Assembly: GCA_036345935.2 (NCBI GenBank)
Contig: JADWOT020000001.1
Location: 11,137,869-11,201,868 of the forward strand
Length of the DNA stretch: 64,000 nt
Source: Taenia hydatigena
Lineage: Eukaryota > Platyhelminthes > Cestoda > Cyclophyllidea > Taeniidae
Direction: 5' to 3'
The position numbers and the translations under genes were made by a program. Each line of letters starts with the position of its first letter. Position 1 is the first letter of the stretch. Of this stretch, positions 12,021 through 25,952 are shown in pieces. The notes under the pieces were generated by a model, which searched no databases, was not told where the DNA came from, and saw nothing but the letters and a program-made list of their open reading frames with translations.

Positions 12021-15000
12021 AGCTGGGTGCCAGTAATAGTACTAAGGAAATTAGTTAGTCAAGATTTGTCAGCTTTTGAACTGACAACATGTGACGCTTC
12101 TCAATGTGTCTGCATGATTTATCGAGCTGTGTCCCGTACTACAATGTTCAGCCATCTTACTCGGAAAGAATTTTGATTTGGTCAAAGTCACTTCTTGTAC
12201 AATGTAATCACCTTATCTTTCCTTCATATATATTCTGTTGTGATCGCGTGATAACCTTCCAATACCGTTGAGGAAGCTTACGACATCGCTTTGCACTAGT
12301 CTCCAGTTCTTCATCCCCCAAATAATACTACACTGATAGGAGCAAAATGCGACTTTGTGGTCAAGCCACATGGGCTTAACGGAGAAACTCACTTTCATGC
12401 TTTTCGTCAAGCTCTTTCGTAGAGCACTTGGAACAGGGAGTAAAACAAACCGCTTATGATGAAATGGTCCAATCAGTTTGATTTTGGCGATGTTGAATCA
12501 CTCAAAAAAGAATCCACATTTGGAAAGACTTGTGAATGAAAATCGCAACCATTTTTGCCTTGCCGCTCAAGATCAACGCTTCAAGAACAATCAGCAACGA
12601 AGTTCTGTGTAGGTGATGATGTAACAGCTGGGCTATCCATACATCACCAATGAATGCGATGTCGCGGTGCAGGCTGACCACATGACTTCCACTTAGACGT
12701 GGCAGATATGGTGTTGACAGACGAAGAGTTTAGTGTTTCCTCACTTTCTTCACGTATGTGTGAGTGAGCTTTTTTTAAATTTGTTAGCAACAATTGTTTA
12801 TCTTTTGAATTTTTCCTTAACCAAGGCACTGGAGAGAAACGTGTACCCATTTGTCAGTTGATGTACACAAATATAAAGGCAATCTACTTTGGGCGGTGCA
12901 AAAATATATGGGCGATGCATAATAGGAAAATGTTGCCGAGACTCATACCCAAATGGAAATTGCTGACGTAAAAACTAGCATTCAAATTTATTCATTTATT
13001 AATTTGTAACGAATGGTCCTCTTACACGGCCATGATGTATGACGTTGCTTTGACGCAAAAAAACGTGGTAGAATGGGTCGTTTGGTTGGTTAGATATGTG
13101 GTTGTAGCTTTTGTGGGAGAGTTTGAAGTTTAGCTGCATATTCTTTAAAGTCGAGACATCGCACTGACAGCAACTTGAGTTCAGTAGATTTAAACTTGTT
13201 TGTCGCCTTCGGGTGATTTAGCATCCAATGCATTTAGTGTGACGCAGCCAGTAAATTCAAAATGAAGCAAAGCTTACCAACACGCTTCACCATCTCATAG
13301 CAGAGATTCTCCTCCTTGCAGACGCTTCCTATTTCACCACACTTAAATAATTCATGTCATATAAATTTGAATGCATTTATACCATTTGTATTTTTTGAGC
13401 ACCAAAACTAGAATACGACTTACCAACAAAATGTTGCCTTTTCAAATGGAAAACCTAGTGACCCATCCTAATTTACATAAAAATTGTACGCAAAATATGC
13501 CGTTCGGGGCTGGCGAGCTCTAATATGGTCCATAAAATTCCCACTTGCTACACAGGCTACTGGTAATGACTGCGAGGTTTGCATGAAGTAGTCGGCACAC
13601 CATAGCGTCTGTCATTTGCTTCAATGTGGACAAATCAACCAGACTGTCATTAGTGGCGCCCAATCGTTTCGTCGCAGAATATGGATGGCTCCCCACAAGT
13701 GGCTAAGGACTTCGAAAAGGCCATCACCATCATAGTATCAATAACCCATATATTCTCGTTAAAATAGAAAGCGATTTCTGTTAACTTGCATGGAGCAAGC
13801 ACCAACTAACAGTTCAAAACTGCTTTTTCTTTTGTTTATGACAATAAAATCGGGGAATGCGTATGCACAGACATTCAAGACTGAGTTCTTGTTCAGTAGC
13901 AGTATCAACGTTAAGTCCACGTTGTATTTGGTTAAGTAAGAAGTTTTTGTCAAGCAGTGATAGCAAGACATGCGTTTTGTAGCAGTAGCCTCTTCGAGTA
14001 CCACTCCGATCTAATTTTATTAAGTCGCACACATCAAAGTCAGAGGCGCGTTGCTACCGAAGCCGATTGATAAGTTGAAACGTTGATTTATTCCTCTTTG
14101 CTGTTGTGTGGGTACATCTCATTGAAAATGTCATGAGCATCTGCTACAAGTCACTTACCACATTTGTTCTAAATGTTCAGCAGAGATGTTTCTGTGTGCA
14201 TATGTGGAGAGCAGCTACTTTCTACAAATCACTAAGAGTTTCGACTTCTTTACTGCTCACCTGGTGTTACGGCAAGCACATTTTATCTACGAGTAGGAAG
14301 GCGTCACTTTCCACCACCACAAATGTGCACTTCGAGATGCTCACATACCTTTATCAGGGACAGGATTTCTAATTTTACTGAACGCCACGTTCCGATGGTT
14401 GGCATATGAGCCCACACGAAGTACACATTTGGCATTAGCTTTTGGTAATTCATCAAATTCCTATTCGCTATCTGTGTGTCGCTTCTGTAATTGGCTCCAC
14501 GAAGTGCCGTATATAGCAACCCATTTTAATAAAAATCATACCACATCCCCTTCCTTTGCTCGTCTGCTGCTCTGCAAGCCGCTTACCAACAAGGAGGTAA
14601 ATAGCAATGTTTTGGAGGCGACTTTGTCGAATAGAAAAGACTTTAACTTAAATAGGATCACTGAGTTGCGTCCATTAAAGGCATACTAGCTGATCAGGAA
14701 AGAGCAAGTCGTCCACACTATGTGATGATGCGTCTACCAGAAGCACTACAATCACCCTATTAGCGTCACTTGCCAATGTGCCTGTATCATAAAAGCTGCC
14801 CTGCGTTAGAGATTCAATACCTCCAACTACCTTCTCTATAACATCGTCATGCGAACAAGATCGCGGCTACAGGTCCAAAATCCCCACGTTATAGACGTCC
14901 ACACCTTTCTATATTTCACCTTACTCGCTTCGATCTACCTATCTCCTTCTTTGCGCAGTTTTCGATTCCATACATTCCATGTGCGTGGCGTCGCGTTGGA

Positions 15001-18000
15001 TTGCAACATATTTCATCCTTGCATGTGCGAGCATGATCTTTGACTTTTATCGCGCCTCCTGCATGGATATCGAAGATCCCATGAGAAAGGGACTTCCAGA
15101 ACAAGATTATTTAGTAATTCTATCTGCATGCGGTCATGAAGCGCATTATCAGTTGTCCTTTGTGTCGCAACTTTCCAAAAGCTAAACGTTTCATTTTCAC
15201 GAGTTGTCAATGAAGACTTATCAATTTCCTAAACAAATAAATGAGCATATGTATGCGTGAGTACGTAAGAAATCTGTTGATAGTCATAGTGACCGGATTG
15301 GGATCACGACTTTTGCCATGATGGAGGACAAATTGATGGGAAAATTAGCGTTGCAAGTGCAGTCACATTAGATACAAATCCACACGCTATCCCCTCAGCC
15401 GCATCACCTTCTTCAGGCACCACATGCTACTGAGAAGTATTGAGGGGTATGAGTGAACGAATCGAAATGGTGAATCTAGCAGGGATTGGCTTTCTAATGT
15501 ATATTGACAAAATTACAAATAAAGTCTTAAACGTCAAAAACCAATTTTTATGGTGCGTCTTGCGCCTCCTGGAGCATTTTATGCAATCCATGCCTTTATT
15601 CATGTTAATGCTTTAGCTGCGGTTTCCTCTTAGTAAGCTGTGTGGAGGATTACCAGCTTATTGGCTAATAACAAACTGGCAGCGTTAAAGTCGCAATCGC
15701 GTTAGGACATAGAGTTGGAAGCGTAGGTGCTGCGTCGCTGAGTCCTACAATGTTATCGCGTTTGCGATGTGAAGGGAGATCGGTATGTTGAATGCCCTCT
15801 TGGGTTGGAGTACTTAAACAGCACACTTCTTTCTACTCACTGATCATGAAAAGCGGTGTATTCTGTCTGCGTTCGCTACGACACTTCTGCTTAGCCTTCT
15901 GTGGCACTTGAATGAAGATGTTGTTCAACCACTTCAACAATTAGGAGTTTTGCTTTCATAGACAGGGTGCACGAGACCTAGTCTGTTACGACACTTGTCT
16001 ACTTTGAAAGTGTTTGTCTTGTTATGCCCTTCATGTGGTGCATTAGCTTTATTTCCAGGTGCTGTAGTCGACCTTTTAACGTGCCCGTTGGCTGTTGTGT
16101 GAGTATGGAGTGTCACTTGTTGAGGTGATGCCATATGTTTGCTTGCCCATGGATTAGTAGAGTGGTAGATCACCTTCGCAGCGTTTGTTATTTACCAGCC
16201 CTCCATGCAACCTCAGCTCGGATGCACACGTGTTGCTTTGCGCGGTCGAGACTAGGCGAAATTTCCTCTTTCAACGTACATTACTAGCCAAGTTTGAGTA
16301 AATTGATGGGTCGGTGTGTAGCGATTTTACCGATAACTTATTGAGGAAATTCTTGTCAGCAGTGAAGTAAAAAGCGAATTCGCCAAAGTGAGGAAGTCTT
16401 TTCAAATTTTTAAACACTTTTTACAGACAAGGAAAGCTAGTGAACATTGGACACTTTGACATTATTTTTCTAAAGGTCAGTTGGATTTTTGTGCACGTGC
16501 CGAACACACAGGCATTTCTTCAAACGAGCTCAGTTTTCTTTCTCTATCATAAGTTTGCAGCCACTTTGATCAAAAAGGCAGCGTGGAAGTAAATGCGTAC
16601 ATGCTGGAATTAGTTGTTACGGAAAAGAGAAGGCGCACACATTAATGCAGTTTAATGGGGAAGAGCTTTGTATGCTCTCTAGGGCGCTTCGATGTTAACC
16701 CAGCCCCGAGTTGTGTGTGTTCTGCCTAATAGTCACCCAAAAGGAATAAGCGAGCAGGTCCTACACACAGCTGCACAAATATCATTCAGATGAGCACAGA
16801 TGAATTGCGCACGAAAAGGCACCCAGTGTGTCGCCTAATTTGGCGATAGTACAGTGCTGTGGCATCATGGTCCTCAGTGTAGTCATAGGAGATGCCAAAT
16901 ATGCCTTTGATTCTCACTCACGGTAGGTTCCATAACTCTGTTCCTTAGGCCTCACTCAGTTCTGTAAAAAATAATTAACAAATAAAACGCCACATTGCGG
17001 TAGGAAATGAGGTCACGATTCTCGGCCATTCCAGCTACCAAGTGGCGTGCCTATGAAGAGACCCGAGACTAAAGTAGTAGCTCACGTGTGAATAAGTTGA
17101 ACTAGCGTGCATTTATGGATGACTTCTTCTTGCCAAAAGGAGGCATCAAAATCAAAAGGGAGAACCTGGATTCCTTATCGAAGGCGTAGCTCTTATCGGC
17201 CGGAGGTTGATCAGCATTCGAAGCTTGGATATTCAACGGGAAAGTGGATTGAGCATCACTACAAAGCACGTGATGCGAAATTTTGTAGTTTATGCTACTG
17301 CATCTCTATTACCATACATACATCGTCTTTTTTATTTACCAACACTATGAAATGCAAAAATCCCTTTGCTTACTATTTCTTTCTTTAGCAAATGTAGTAG
17401 TGTGGCCAAATCAGCGTCAAACATTGCATGGATGATGCAGCAAAAGAGAGTAGAAGGAATAAAATGAGGAATGGCAAAGTTAAGCCAATGAAACTGTTCA
17501 GTTTCTTCCAAGCAGCAAAAAGTGCCTAAAAGGTAGGTAAATCCAAAATTATTTTGTTCATCCTTCTCCTTCCGCCCCTCCTCCATTCACGCTCCTCTTC
17601 AGCAATTGTTTTTAGCATCTACGATGTAAAGTCCATTTCTTTGCACACGTTTTCTTATGCATACACCAGTCTGTTTCCCGTCACTAACGTCAAGATTTAC
17701 TTATTTAGTTCGGATTTTAAAACAAGGCGGTAAACAGGGATCGCAATAGGCACTCACGACCTTGCAACAGTAGTTGGATAGTCTCTTCACCGTCCGCAAT
17801 GCAATAGAGGTCCTAGCCACCACTGTCAACAGAACCTACAATGCTACACCTTAAGGCTCAAGAATCCTTTAGATTGGTGGCTGCATCTTTTCTCATTAGT
17901 TCATCACTAGTGTCAGATTGACATTCCTCCTTAGGCGGCATTGGCTTGGCAATGTCAGATCAAGAGTTGGTGTCGTCATCTTACTGCTACTAAGCACTGT

Positions 18001-21000
18001 TTTAGTAGTGAGGATATTCCGCTTTAAAGTCCGGTGACAGGATGTCGGCAGCACTGTGTTGGTGGCGCCGAGGGAGGAACCGTAAATGCGCGCATGCCTG
18101 TACAGGTATGTAAGTTGATGATCAAAGGAAAGGCATGGAAAGTACATAAGTGGACTTGTAGACACATGCGATTAACAAGCTTGGTACTAAACGGTCGGAT
18201 CCCCTTTTATCATCTGCATCGGAGATGCGGAATTGATCAGCTATTCACTGATTTCAATTATTTTATTAATATAATAGAATAGACCACCCTGAAAAAATCA
18301 GATCCAAAAAGACTCTAAATAACATTGAGATGTTACGACATAAAGACTAATGGATTACTTGGATGCTGCATTAGCATTGTGGTGAGACAGGAATGGTAGG
18401 ACGGGATGGTGGTCGTTGTCAACACATCACATCAATAGGAGGCAGTATTATGGCCCATGGATATAAAGTCAAGAAACTCGTTTGTGCTCTTGCTGCTTAA
18501 GACAATTCCGACTGTTGGCAGCCGCAGCTTGCTAGTGGTTCTGGCCTCACCAGCAACGTTCACGAAGCTGATCAAGAAAGATTAGAGGAGCCTTGATGGT
18601 CTGCATGACCATGAACTGGCCAACCGCAATCATGTCCACGGAAGGGATTGACCTGGTCGCTGGTTGTAGATCACTAATGCAAGCCAAATACTTATGTAAT
18701 CTCATTTTTCTTGGGGCTGCTTAACTTTTACTACTTAATTACGAAATCAATAGGGGGATATTCATTCCACCTTCTACACAGTCGGTTTCTAAAGTAAAAC
18801 AACTTACATTCACTGAAGTATGTGCAGGCTTCTAGAAAATGAGTAATGTATGTGCAGTGAATGGGAAGAGAAGTGCAGATATGTGAGGTATCATGTGATG
18901 GGGTAGGGAAGGAGAAGCATTTGCAGACAAGGATCACTGATTACAGAATGCTGCAGAAGGCGAACACAAATACAACAAGAAGTTATTTGTTGTTGTGGCA
19001 GACGGGGGTGATATGCGAGGATGAAACGAGAATCAGCCGATCATTTGGACGCACTAATTGAACTTAAACAGGGGTTTACTTTGCCTTGATAGGACTGACT
19101 TTACAATTCTTCTCCATCTTACGTTGCCTTCCATCAATATCGAGCAGACATAAATTGGTGGTCTGTAACTCGAGAACGACCGTCAAGTCCCAATCCTAAT
19201 TAAATTTGGATAAGAGCGGCAAAAAGGAGTGCAGCTACGTGACCAAGCTCACCACACATCAAGGGGACCTCAATTGCCATTGTTTAGTACAAAAACTGTC
19301 GCAAGCAGTTAGAGTAGGAAACAAGATGCAGACATCCCGTTCTAAATCAAATCGAAGCTAAAAGGAGTTAAAAAGAAGCAGGTTTGACCTAAGTTGTCAT
19401 TTATAAATGCTGGAGCTTCGGCTCTCACGGAAGTCTTTCCCGAATATGTCTAGCGACGCATCGCCCGCAACATAGGAAAAACCAATTATGGGAGACAACG
19501 AGCTATAGAGTCTCATTTTCTCTCAGATCTGTTTCAAAAGAGATGAATAAGGCTAAATCGTTATGATTGTGCTAACCCAGGATTCTTTGCCATGGTAGAC
19601 GTACTAAAATTTGGCCATAGAGATATAACTACCAGAATTGCAGCTGGCAAGCTTCTCTGGCCATCTCTGGCCTTGGTGTCTAATTCTAGTGGCATTTTCT
19701 GATGTTTGATCAGCATTCCATGCATCAAGTTCATTCCATAGTTTGGTAAGTGATAGAACACCCCATTCGAACCTGACCGACAATCCTTATGAGCCAACAT
19801 CGCTCGATTCCCACACTTTCACCAGCGGCAATACGACCTGGAGTCATCGACTGTGGCAACATTTAGTTGGCCTTCCATTCATCACTACCATCGCAAGTGT
19901 TGGTTTTGAAATTTAGTCTTTCCGACCTAGTTGACCTTTTTCGGTTGGGTTGATAGTGGAGTAATTTCTGTCATTCTTATGTATGTGTAGTTTCGTTAGT
20001 AGCTTGTTATTAACTCTGTTGTTTGAAATTGGGTAGGTTTGGATGGGACTTTTATAGTCACTCAATTTAAAGTGTTCATGTCGTAGATAGTCGATCGCGC
20101 TACTTGGCCAAGCACCGATCAGCCATGTGGCTTAAACAGGGATTGACCTATTGGCAGTTTTTTAATGCCATTGGCTTAATTCGCAGGTCCAAATCACTGA
20201 CCACGTAATTAAGCGAAATAGGACCTTGATTTTACGGTTCAACCTGGGTCGACGCATATGTTTGGCGATCTGATGCTGAGATAACGCCGTTGTGTATTGT
20301 GAACCAAATAAATAGTTTATTTATAACCATAACTCGTCAAGGCAGATTGAAGGGGGATGACCATTGTCTTCACTGCCAGGCATCACTTTCTCCTTCACTT
20401 GTACGCAGGACGTACCATGCCTCTGACGGTTAACAATTATGCTCTCGGTTAGGATGTAAAACATGGTCTTTCATAAATGACCATCTGACTGTTGGCAGTC
20501 CTAATTGAGAGCGCAGGCACTGTCTATAGCTCTTTATAAGTTCCACATGCAAAATTCAATTAAGAAACTCAATCTAAGATGTACTTGCGAATTAGACTGG
20601 TTTGATCGTCATGGAAAGGGTGTGCTACATCACATTCCTTTCTTGCAGAGTTACAATCAAACATTAGCTCATGATGAAGCAGAGCGAATGGTTTAGTGGC
20701 TGCTTAGGTATTACTCCTTATGCTTCAATCAGAACATGTCATAACAAAACACAAGATTGAAGGTTTAGACAGTAGAGCTGAAATCTATAGATGGTCAGAG
20801 TGCAAAATGCGTAGCAAATTTTTAGCGCTAGCATCTGTTTTCGCATCAAAAGTCTACCATTAGAATGCCCTTACCAGTTCTGTTGGAGACAGCATTCACC
20901 AAACAGCGAGAAATGCATTCAACTCTAGGAATTGGACGGGTTGGCTGTTATCCACTCTGTGTAAGATGCGACGGAGATGCTTGAAAAAGTAGAACTTTGC

Positions 21001-22780
21001 GTGCACGTTTTGTAACGAGTGAATTGATGCTCTCTACTGCTTTTAGTTACAGACCTTCAGACCCAAAAGACAGCGCAGAAATAGACATTAGGAAATTAAA
21101 ATTCAGTAATGTTGCTGTAAATGCAAAAGACGAAATTAACTTTAAAACCTCTTTTGAGCTTTTAATAGTCAAGACCTAGTCGTTTTTGTTAGTTACGTCG
21201 GCCACTTCTTCACGCGGCAAATTTGGATTGTCGTTTTGCGTAGGTTTTCTGGTAACTGCAATTACGCTCGCGTTTTAGGTTGGTTTTTGTGCAACGGTGA
21301 TAACGCTTCAGTAAATAATAAACACATTTAGGTTTGATTGATTTTTTTGAACTTGGAAACCACTAAGGGCACGTTTTGGCAACTTGAAGCGATTGTCAAG
21401 GCTTTTACTGGCAGAGGGCATTGGGATGGATTTCCATACGCGTTGATTCTCTTCACCAAATGCTTGGTGCTTACAAGTTTTGCATTTTCGCACTGAATTT
21501 GGATGAACCTTAGGCGCTGTATCTTCAATTGTCCCTTGGCTTGCATTCGTCCAGCATCCACCACCTTGTTGCTGTTAAATTTTGATGTGGAATGTCAACT
21601 CTACTGATGCTTTGCTCAGTAGCCATCGCTCCACGAGTCCGGCAAACAGAGCAACGTTTTCACGGCTGCGATAGGGGCTGCTTTGGCAGAGACGCTACCA
21701 CAGAAGAAGTAATTCATCTGAGTCTATGTGTAGGGTTATGCTAAAGAGAATGTTTGTCAGTCCACAAAACGGCAACAGTAATTCAAGATGAGTGTTAGCG
21801 CAAACCGAGTCGCAATGTCACATGCTCCTACTAGTTAATTTCCCTGCTTACATTCTATCCGACTGCCTCTTAGTTGCTATTGTAAACTGCATTTGATTCA
21901 CTTGACAATAGTAAGTCCGGCTAACTTATTTGAAAATTATTTACTTGAGCTACCAGTCAAAAATGATTTGATGAATATTATTTATAACCGGATTTGGAGA
22001 CTGCTTCCACGAATTCTTCCTGAGTTGAGGTGGTTGTGTGCTGATTACAGATTTTAGTAGGAGCAGCATTAATGTTGATGTCGCCGTTGGTGCAAATGCG
22101 CAGCCTGAGTCTGTTGACTGTTTGATGCAGTTGTCTAAGTGCGGAAAATCACTCTTGTTGCATTGACCTTTGCCGGAGGTCTCCTTTGACGCGAGCGCTT
22201 CTGCTGGTACTATTAATGCCATCTGGCCTCTCTCTTTCCTTTCCCTAATCATTCTTACTCTGAATCAGGGACCGCGTTATTCAGTAAACATGTCACCAAT
22301 GAAAATGTTAATAAATGAATTGCTAGGGTTTTGTCAATCTGCGTTCTCGGACCGCAGTAGCAGGAAGATTATCTAATTGCCTAAAAGACACTTCCTTCAA
22401 TGCGGACATATCCATGCAAGCAATCGCTACTTATACGAAGGCTAGAAAAAACCTTGCTTGATGGTATCATTTGGGCACCCAATTTGACCTTAATGAACGC
22501 GTTTAGAAGGTGCATTCTGTGTTATTAGCCATGAGGCTGCGCGGAGCCGAGTCACGAATCAGATCAACAGGACAGTTTTGATGCTCAAACCGTCATTTAC
22601 AATTAAACCCTTGGAGCATCTTTCTGTGCCTTAAGGCTGCAAAAGGAAACTGCACTATACAATGGGAAGGAATTGAATGGAGTGATGGGTGAGAGTTTAA
22701 AAAATGAATTAGAATCATATTCATTCATTGCGGTTAAGCAAGTGGTTGATCTGCATCGCTTGAATCTGTTTATTTATTAA
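12021..22780. other. long spacer with no supported gene
   Basis: About 10.8 kb of mixed AT-rich sequence was read in both directions. Frames are short (at most about 96 codons) and none shows a known domain. Sequences such as 17107-17388 (+), 19561-19800 (-) and 20505-20696 (+) look mildly protein-like but cannot be assigned. No tandem array, long terminal repeat pair or RNA gene was recognised. Old repeats unrelated to the families described elsewhere may be present but are undetectable by eye. Confidence 0.35.
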
Positions 22781-22995
22781 TTACCCCTCTCGCCATTCAT
22801 GTAGGTGATTTTTTGTCCCGGTAACTAAGCCCCGTCGATCGATTGTCTGTTTAATGGGGTAATGGGGGTGCAACGAGGGCGGACCAGATGTTCTCATCGA
22901 TCCATCGATCGACCAGCGCGAATGAGTCAGCAAAGGGACGCACGCTGAGAGTGCACGCCATCGAGGTCTCGACCACCCATCCACTAACCCATGCA
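22780..22995. other. GC- and CpG-richer island with ATCGATCGA words
   Basis: In contrast to its AT-rich flanks this block has many CG dinucleotides and repeated ATCGATC/GATCGATC words (22838-22845 and about 22897-22911). A 67-codon minus-strand frame (22781-22984) covers it but resembles no protein. Possibilities are a regulatory or 5' untranslated element, or a fragment of an unrelated repeat. Confidence 0.3.
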
Positions 22996-24499
22996 GCAGA
23001 AGCTTTTCTACGGTTACCTGTAGTCTTCACACCTCAGTGACAGACTGACGCGACCTTGGAATTGAGGCACTAGCAGTGTCTAGTAGGAGCAGAATGACAT
23101 TTGAAATGCCAGCAAAACCACTTAAAGAAAAGGAAACTTCTAGCAAAAACAGTTCAACATCACCTATTTTTCCGCGGATAACGAAGAGCCGCAGAAGGAG
23201 AGTACGAGAGGCTTAGATTCTACTCGAGCGAATCTTTGCATTGAATTGCCACTAATGTACCGTGAATTGGACCCTTCGCTAGCACATTTTCCTTACTAAA
23301 ATATAAATCTCAAACAAGCCGAACAATAATTAAAGATGGCACACACGTGTAGAAATCCATCTCGATAACTACCACGGAAAGAAGGAGGCCAAGTCAATCG
23401 CTCCAAAATAGAAGTAAAATTGATGCCCATCGCGAGTTTGGTCTCACTATCACCACCTGGTCAGGAATCAAAGGTCACCTAATGAATAAAAATATTTAAA
23501 CTGCTGGTGGTAAGGAGGAGACTTACCGCAAAGCCATACGTGGTTTCATCCAAAAATCTCGCGGCTACTTTCTCAATAGCAGGTAACATCAATCGCTGTT
23601 TGATGTCTTACTAAGCTGCTACACTTAGGTTTGGGTGGAGACCGCACGCTACTTGTGGACTAGGCACTCACTTTTAAAGGGAAGAAGAAGAATTTCGTTT
23701 GCAACGAAGGTGTCCACGCGTGGGCACAGTTGTGGTGAGGTGGTAATGGTGCCAATGGGATACCCAATTTCGGCTACAGCAGACTACGACTTTCGATGAT
23801 GTAGGAGCTATAACAAAGAGATATTAATGCACCTATGCAAATAACTTTAAATTGAATTAGAAGGATTTCAAATTGCAGCACACTAAGAGTAGCAAATGCA
23901 GCTGAGTCAATGCCGACCCTTCTTCGTTTAATTGTCGGTATCAGGAAGGGACTTCATATCAACTCATCCGTACACCTTCCCCAAACAAACTCTACTACTA
24001 CTGTTTCCACATCAAAAACCGACTTTAAGAAAATCAAGTAGGTGATGCATTTTGTGGATAGGAGAAGATGTTTGTCCATTAAAAAGGGGGCCCCATGTGC
24101 ATTACCTCGATAATACCTCTTCAATGTTTGCACCTGTATCGCCGCCGCCTGGAGTAGCAGACTACGTTTTTTAGATCTTGTGTGATGCAGTAGGTGCCAG
24201 ATTAAAGAGTCCGAAATACAAGAACATAAAGATCGAGGTTCTCAAATGAGCTAGCGAGACATTGTTTATTTAAATAGCTGTTTTGCGTACCATAAATATT
24301 GTGGTTTTTTAACTAGTTCATAAAACATCGAATTAAGGGAATCACAGAAGAGGAAGATGATGACATATTGGGTGTATGGTCCACCGTACTATCAACAGCA
24401 GCTACACTGCCGATCATTTTGATAGAAGTTGACATCAAGCAAACAATCATTCAGAACTAACTAACTAACTTAGAGAAGTAGTAGTTTCGCACAAAATAA
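22996..24499. other. spacer with no supported gene
   Basis: Mixed sequence with small AG-rich patches. No open frame above 60 codons and no recognisable repeat. Confidence 0.4.
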
Positions 24500-24620
24500 A
24501 CGAACACATGCCTTTCCCAAAGGAACACAGACAACAGGAAGCACAAGAATCTGCCTATCGATGAACGCTGTACCCATCATACAATACTAGAAAGGAGTGT
24601 ACCCAAGGTTTAGTTACTCT
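24500..24620 (+). repeat. dispersed repeat family E, weak copy
   Basis: A short match to 50276-50330: GGAAGCACAAGAATC...AACGCTGTACC here versus GGAGAGCACAAGAATC...AACGCTCTACC there, with the same order of flanking words. It is too diverged to delimit well. Confidence 0.45.
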
Positions 24621-24639
24621 TATCATCTCGATAAATATG

Positions 24640-25020
24640 TTCGACGCTTGAAAATGATTGAAGCAACTAGCGTGGTCTAGAGGCCAGCCCACACGACGAG
24701 GGTACAAGGACCATCCAAGTGGCCGTAAATAAGACTTAGAGCTGGACAGACAACAAATGCAAAGATTCTTTTGCTAAATATTTTATTGCTATGTTAAATT
24801 GCAACGACATGTTGTCTGGTTTACACATAAACACCCAGCCGAGTCCTTCATTGTTCACAGGCTGACTGTAGCATCCCAAGGCTCCCTTGAAGACACAAAG
24901 GGAGAACACTAAGGTAGAATACATGTATTCAACAGACAGAGGGGAATCAGTGTTGGCATGGCTCGGGGGCCAGCCTACGCAACTAGGGTAATATGGCAAC
25001 CCCTGTCACCCTGACTGAGA
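24640..25020. repeat. local repeat: direct partial copy and left arm of an inverted repeat
   Basis: 24640-24720 and 24940-25020 are direct diverged copies (AGCGTGGTCTAGAGGCCAGCC versus GGCATGGCTCGGGGGCCAGCC). The second copy is part of a longer arm, 24850-24990, which is inverted at 25376-25497. The most conserved shared block is CAAGGGAGCCxxGGGAxxCTACA, preceded by ATGTATTCTAC. Confidence 0.65.
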
Positions 25021-25149
25021 CAGGTAGTCTAACCAAACAAAGTATTACAATGACAGTGTTCTAGATCCTCCGCACGTTATTCGCATAGGCTGCATTTGCA
25101 GGGATTTCTTCATTCGCCTCCCCACCTCTGCGTCTATGCCTAATACGAG

Positions 25150-25290
25150 AAAGTTAATTGTTCTGAGACACACTTACTGTCGCATACAAAACGTGGATTA
25201 ATAGCGTTTTGATAGCAAGTTGCTCGACAGTCATTGTCGGTGCTGGGACATACGCCATGTGTTCCTGCCACTGGCCAAAAAGATGCGGTT
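25150..25290 (-). other. cysteine-rich exon-like stretch, unidentified
   Basis: On the minus strand an acceptor-like site (TTTTTGGCCAG near 25267) precedes an open stretch AGTHGVCPSTDNDC, then RATCYQNAINPRFVCD. It ends at a strong donor, GTAAGTGTG (near 25177). The spacing of four cysteines, with C-x3-C in the middle, suggests a small disulfide-rich extracellular domain. No family was recognised, and no signal peptide or partner exon can be joined with confidence. The stretch sits between the arms of an inverted repeat, so it may belong to a repeated unit. Confidence 0.3.
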
Positions 25291-25375
25291 AAGGAAACAC
25301 GTGTAATATTTTGTTTGTTTGAACTACCGGTTTCGGTCAGGATCAGAGAGAGGTGGCCACATTGCCCTAGCTGCA

Positions 25376-25497
25376 AAAGCTAGCCTTTAGACCATGCCAG
25401 TAGCTTGTTTCCTTCTTTCCGTTGGATATATATATGTATTCTACTCTGGCATTCTGCCTTCTTTTGCCTTCAAGGGAGCCCCGGGACACTACAACAT
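25376..25497. repeat. right arm of the local inverted repeat
   Basis: The reverse complement aligns over about 120 bp with 24850-24990. It includes GGCTCCCTTGAAGxCA, GTAGAATACAT and TGGCATGGTCTAAAGGCTAGC. Unmatched spacing within the arms varies by a few bases. The arms bracket about 380 bp containing the Cys-rich exon-like stretch. Confidence 0.7.
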
Positions 25498-25952
25498 GAG
25501 TACTACACTACTACGATGCTAAAAGCAACCATAAATTTTACACGGAAATCAAATTATTAGCAATGAGAACCTAGAAAAAGACTTGTTCTTAACTGACCTG
25601 CGCAATAAGAATGATTGGAGCTAAAATCCTATTTAAAGCCCCGTGCAAGTTCCCTAATAAAATTCTTGCTAGCAAAATTTCTACTTAGTATTTTGACGCA
25701 AATAAAAAGCCTTTTTAATTGCAATATACAAAGTTGAAAAAATATCTCTGTCAATTACTTTGCTTTTTTCATGTTCAATACCTGCCGTGTATTCAGCGGC
25801 CTATATGAAATGTCGGGTTTGGTGTGATCGCTGCTGTGCCTGATTTAAATTTGCGTCGCAGAGTCCGAGTATGTCAGTATTTATTTTGGAAATTTTTGAC
25901 TTACTTTATGCATACCCATAGGTAAACTTGTGATTTTAGTATGTTTACGTTG

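Noticed and set aside
25150..25290. Cys-rich stretch as a scorpion-toxin-like or defensin-like domain
   Set aside because: Only part of the cysteine pattern fits, the C-x-C element is absent, and the exon is incomplete.
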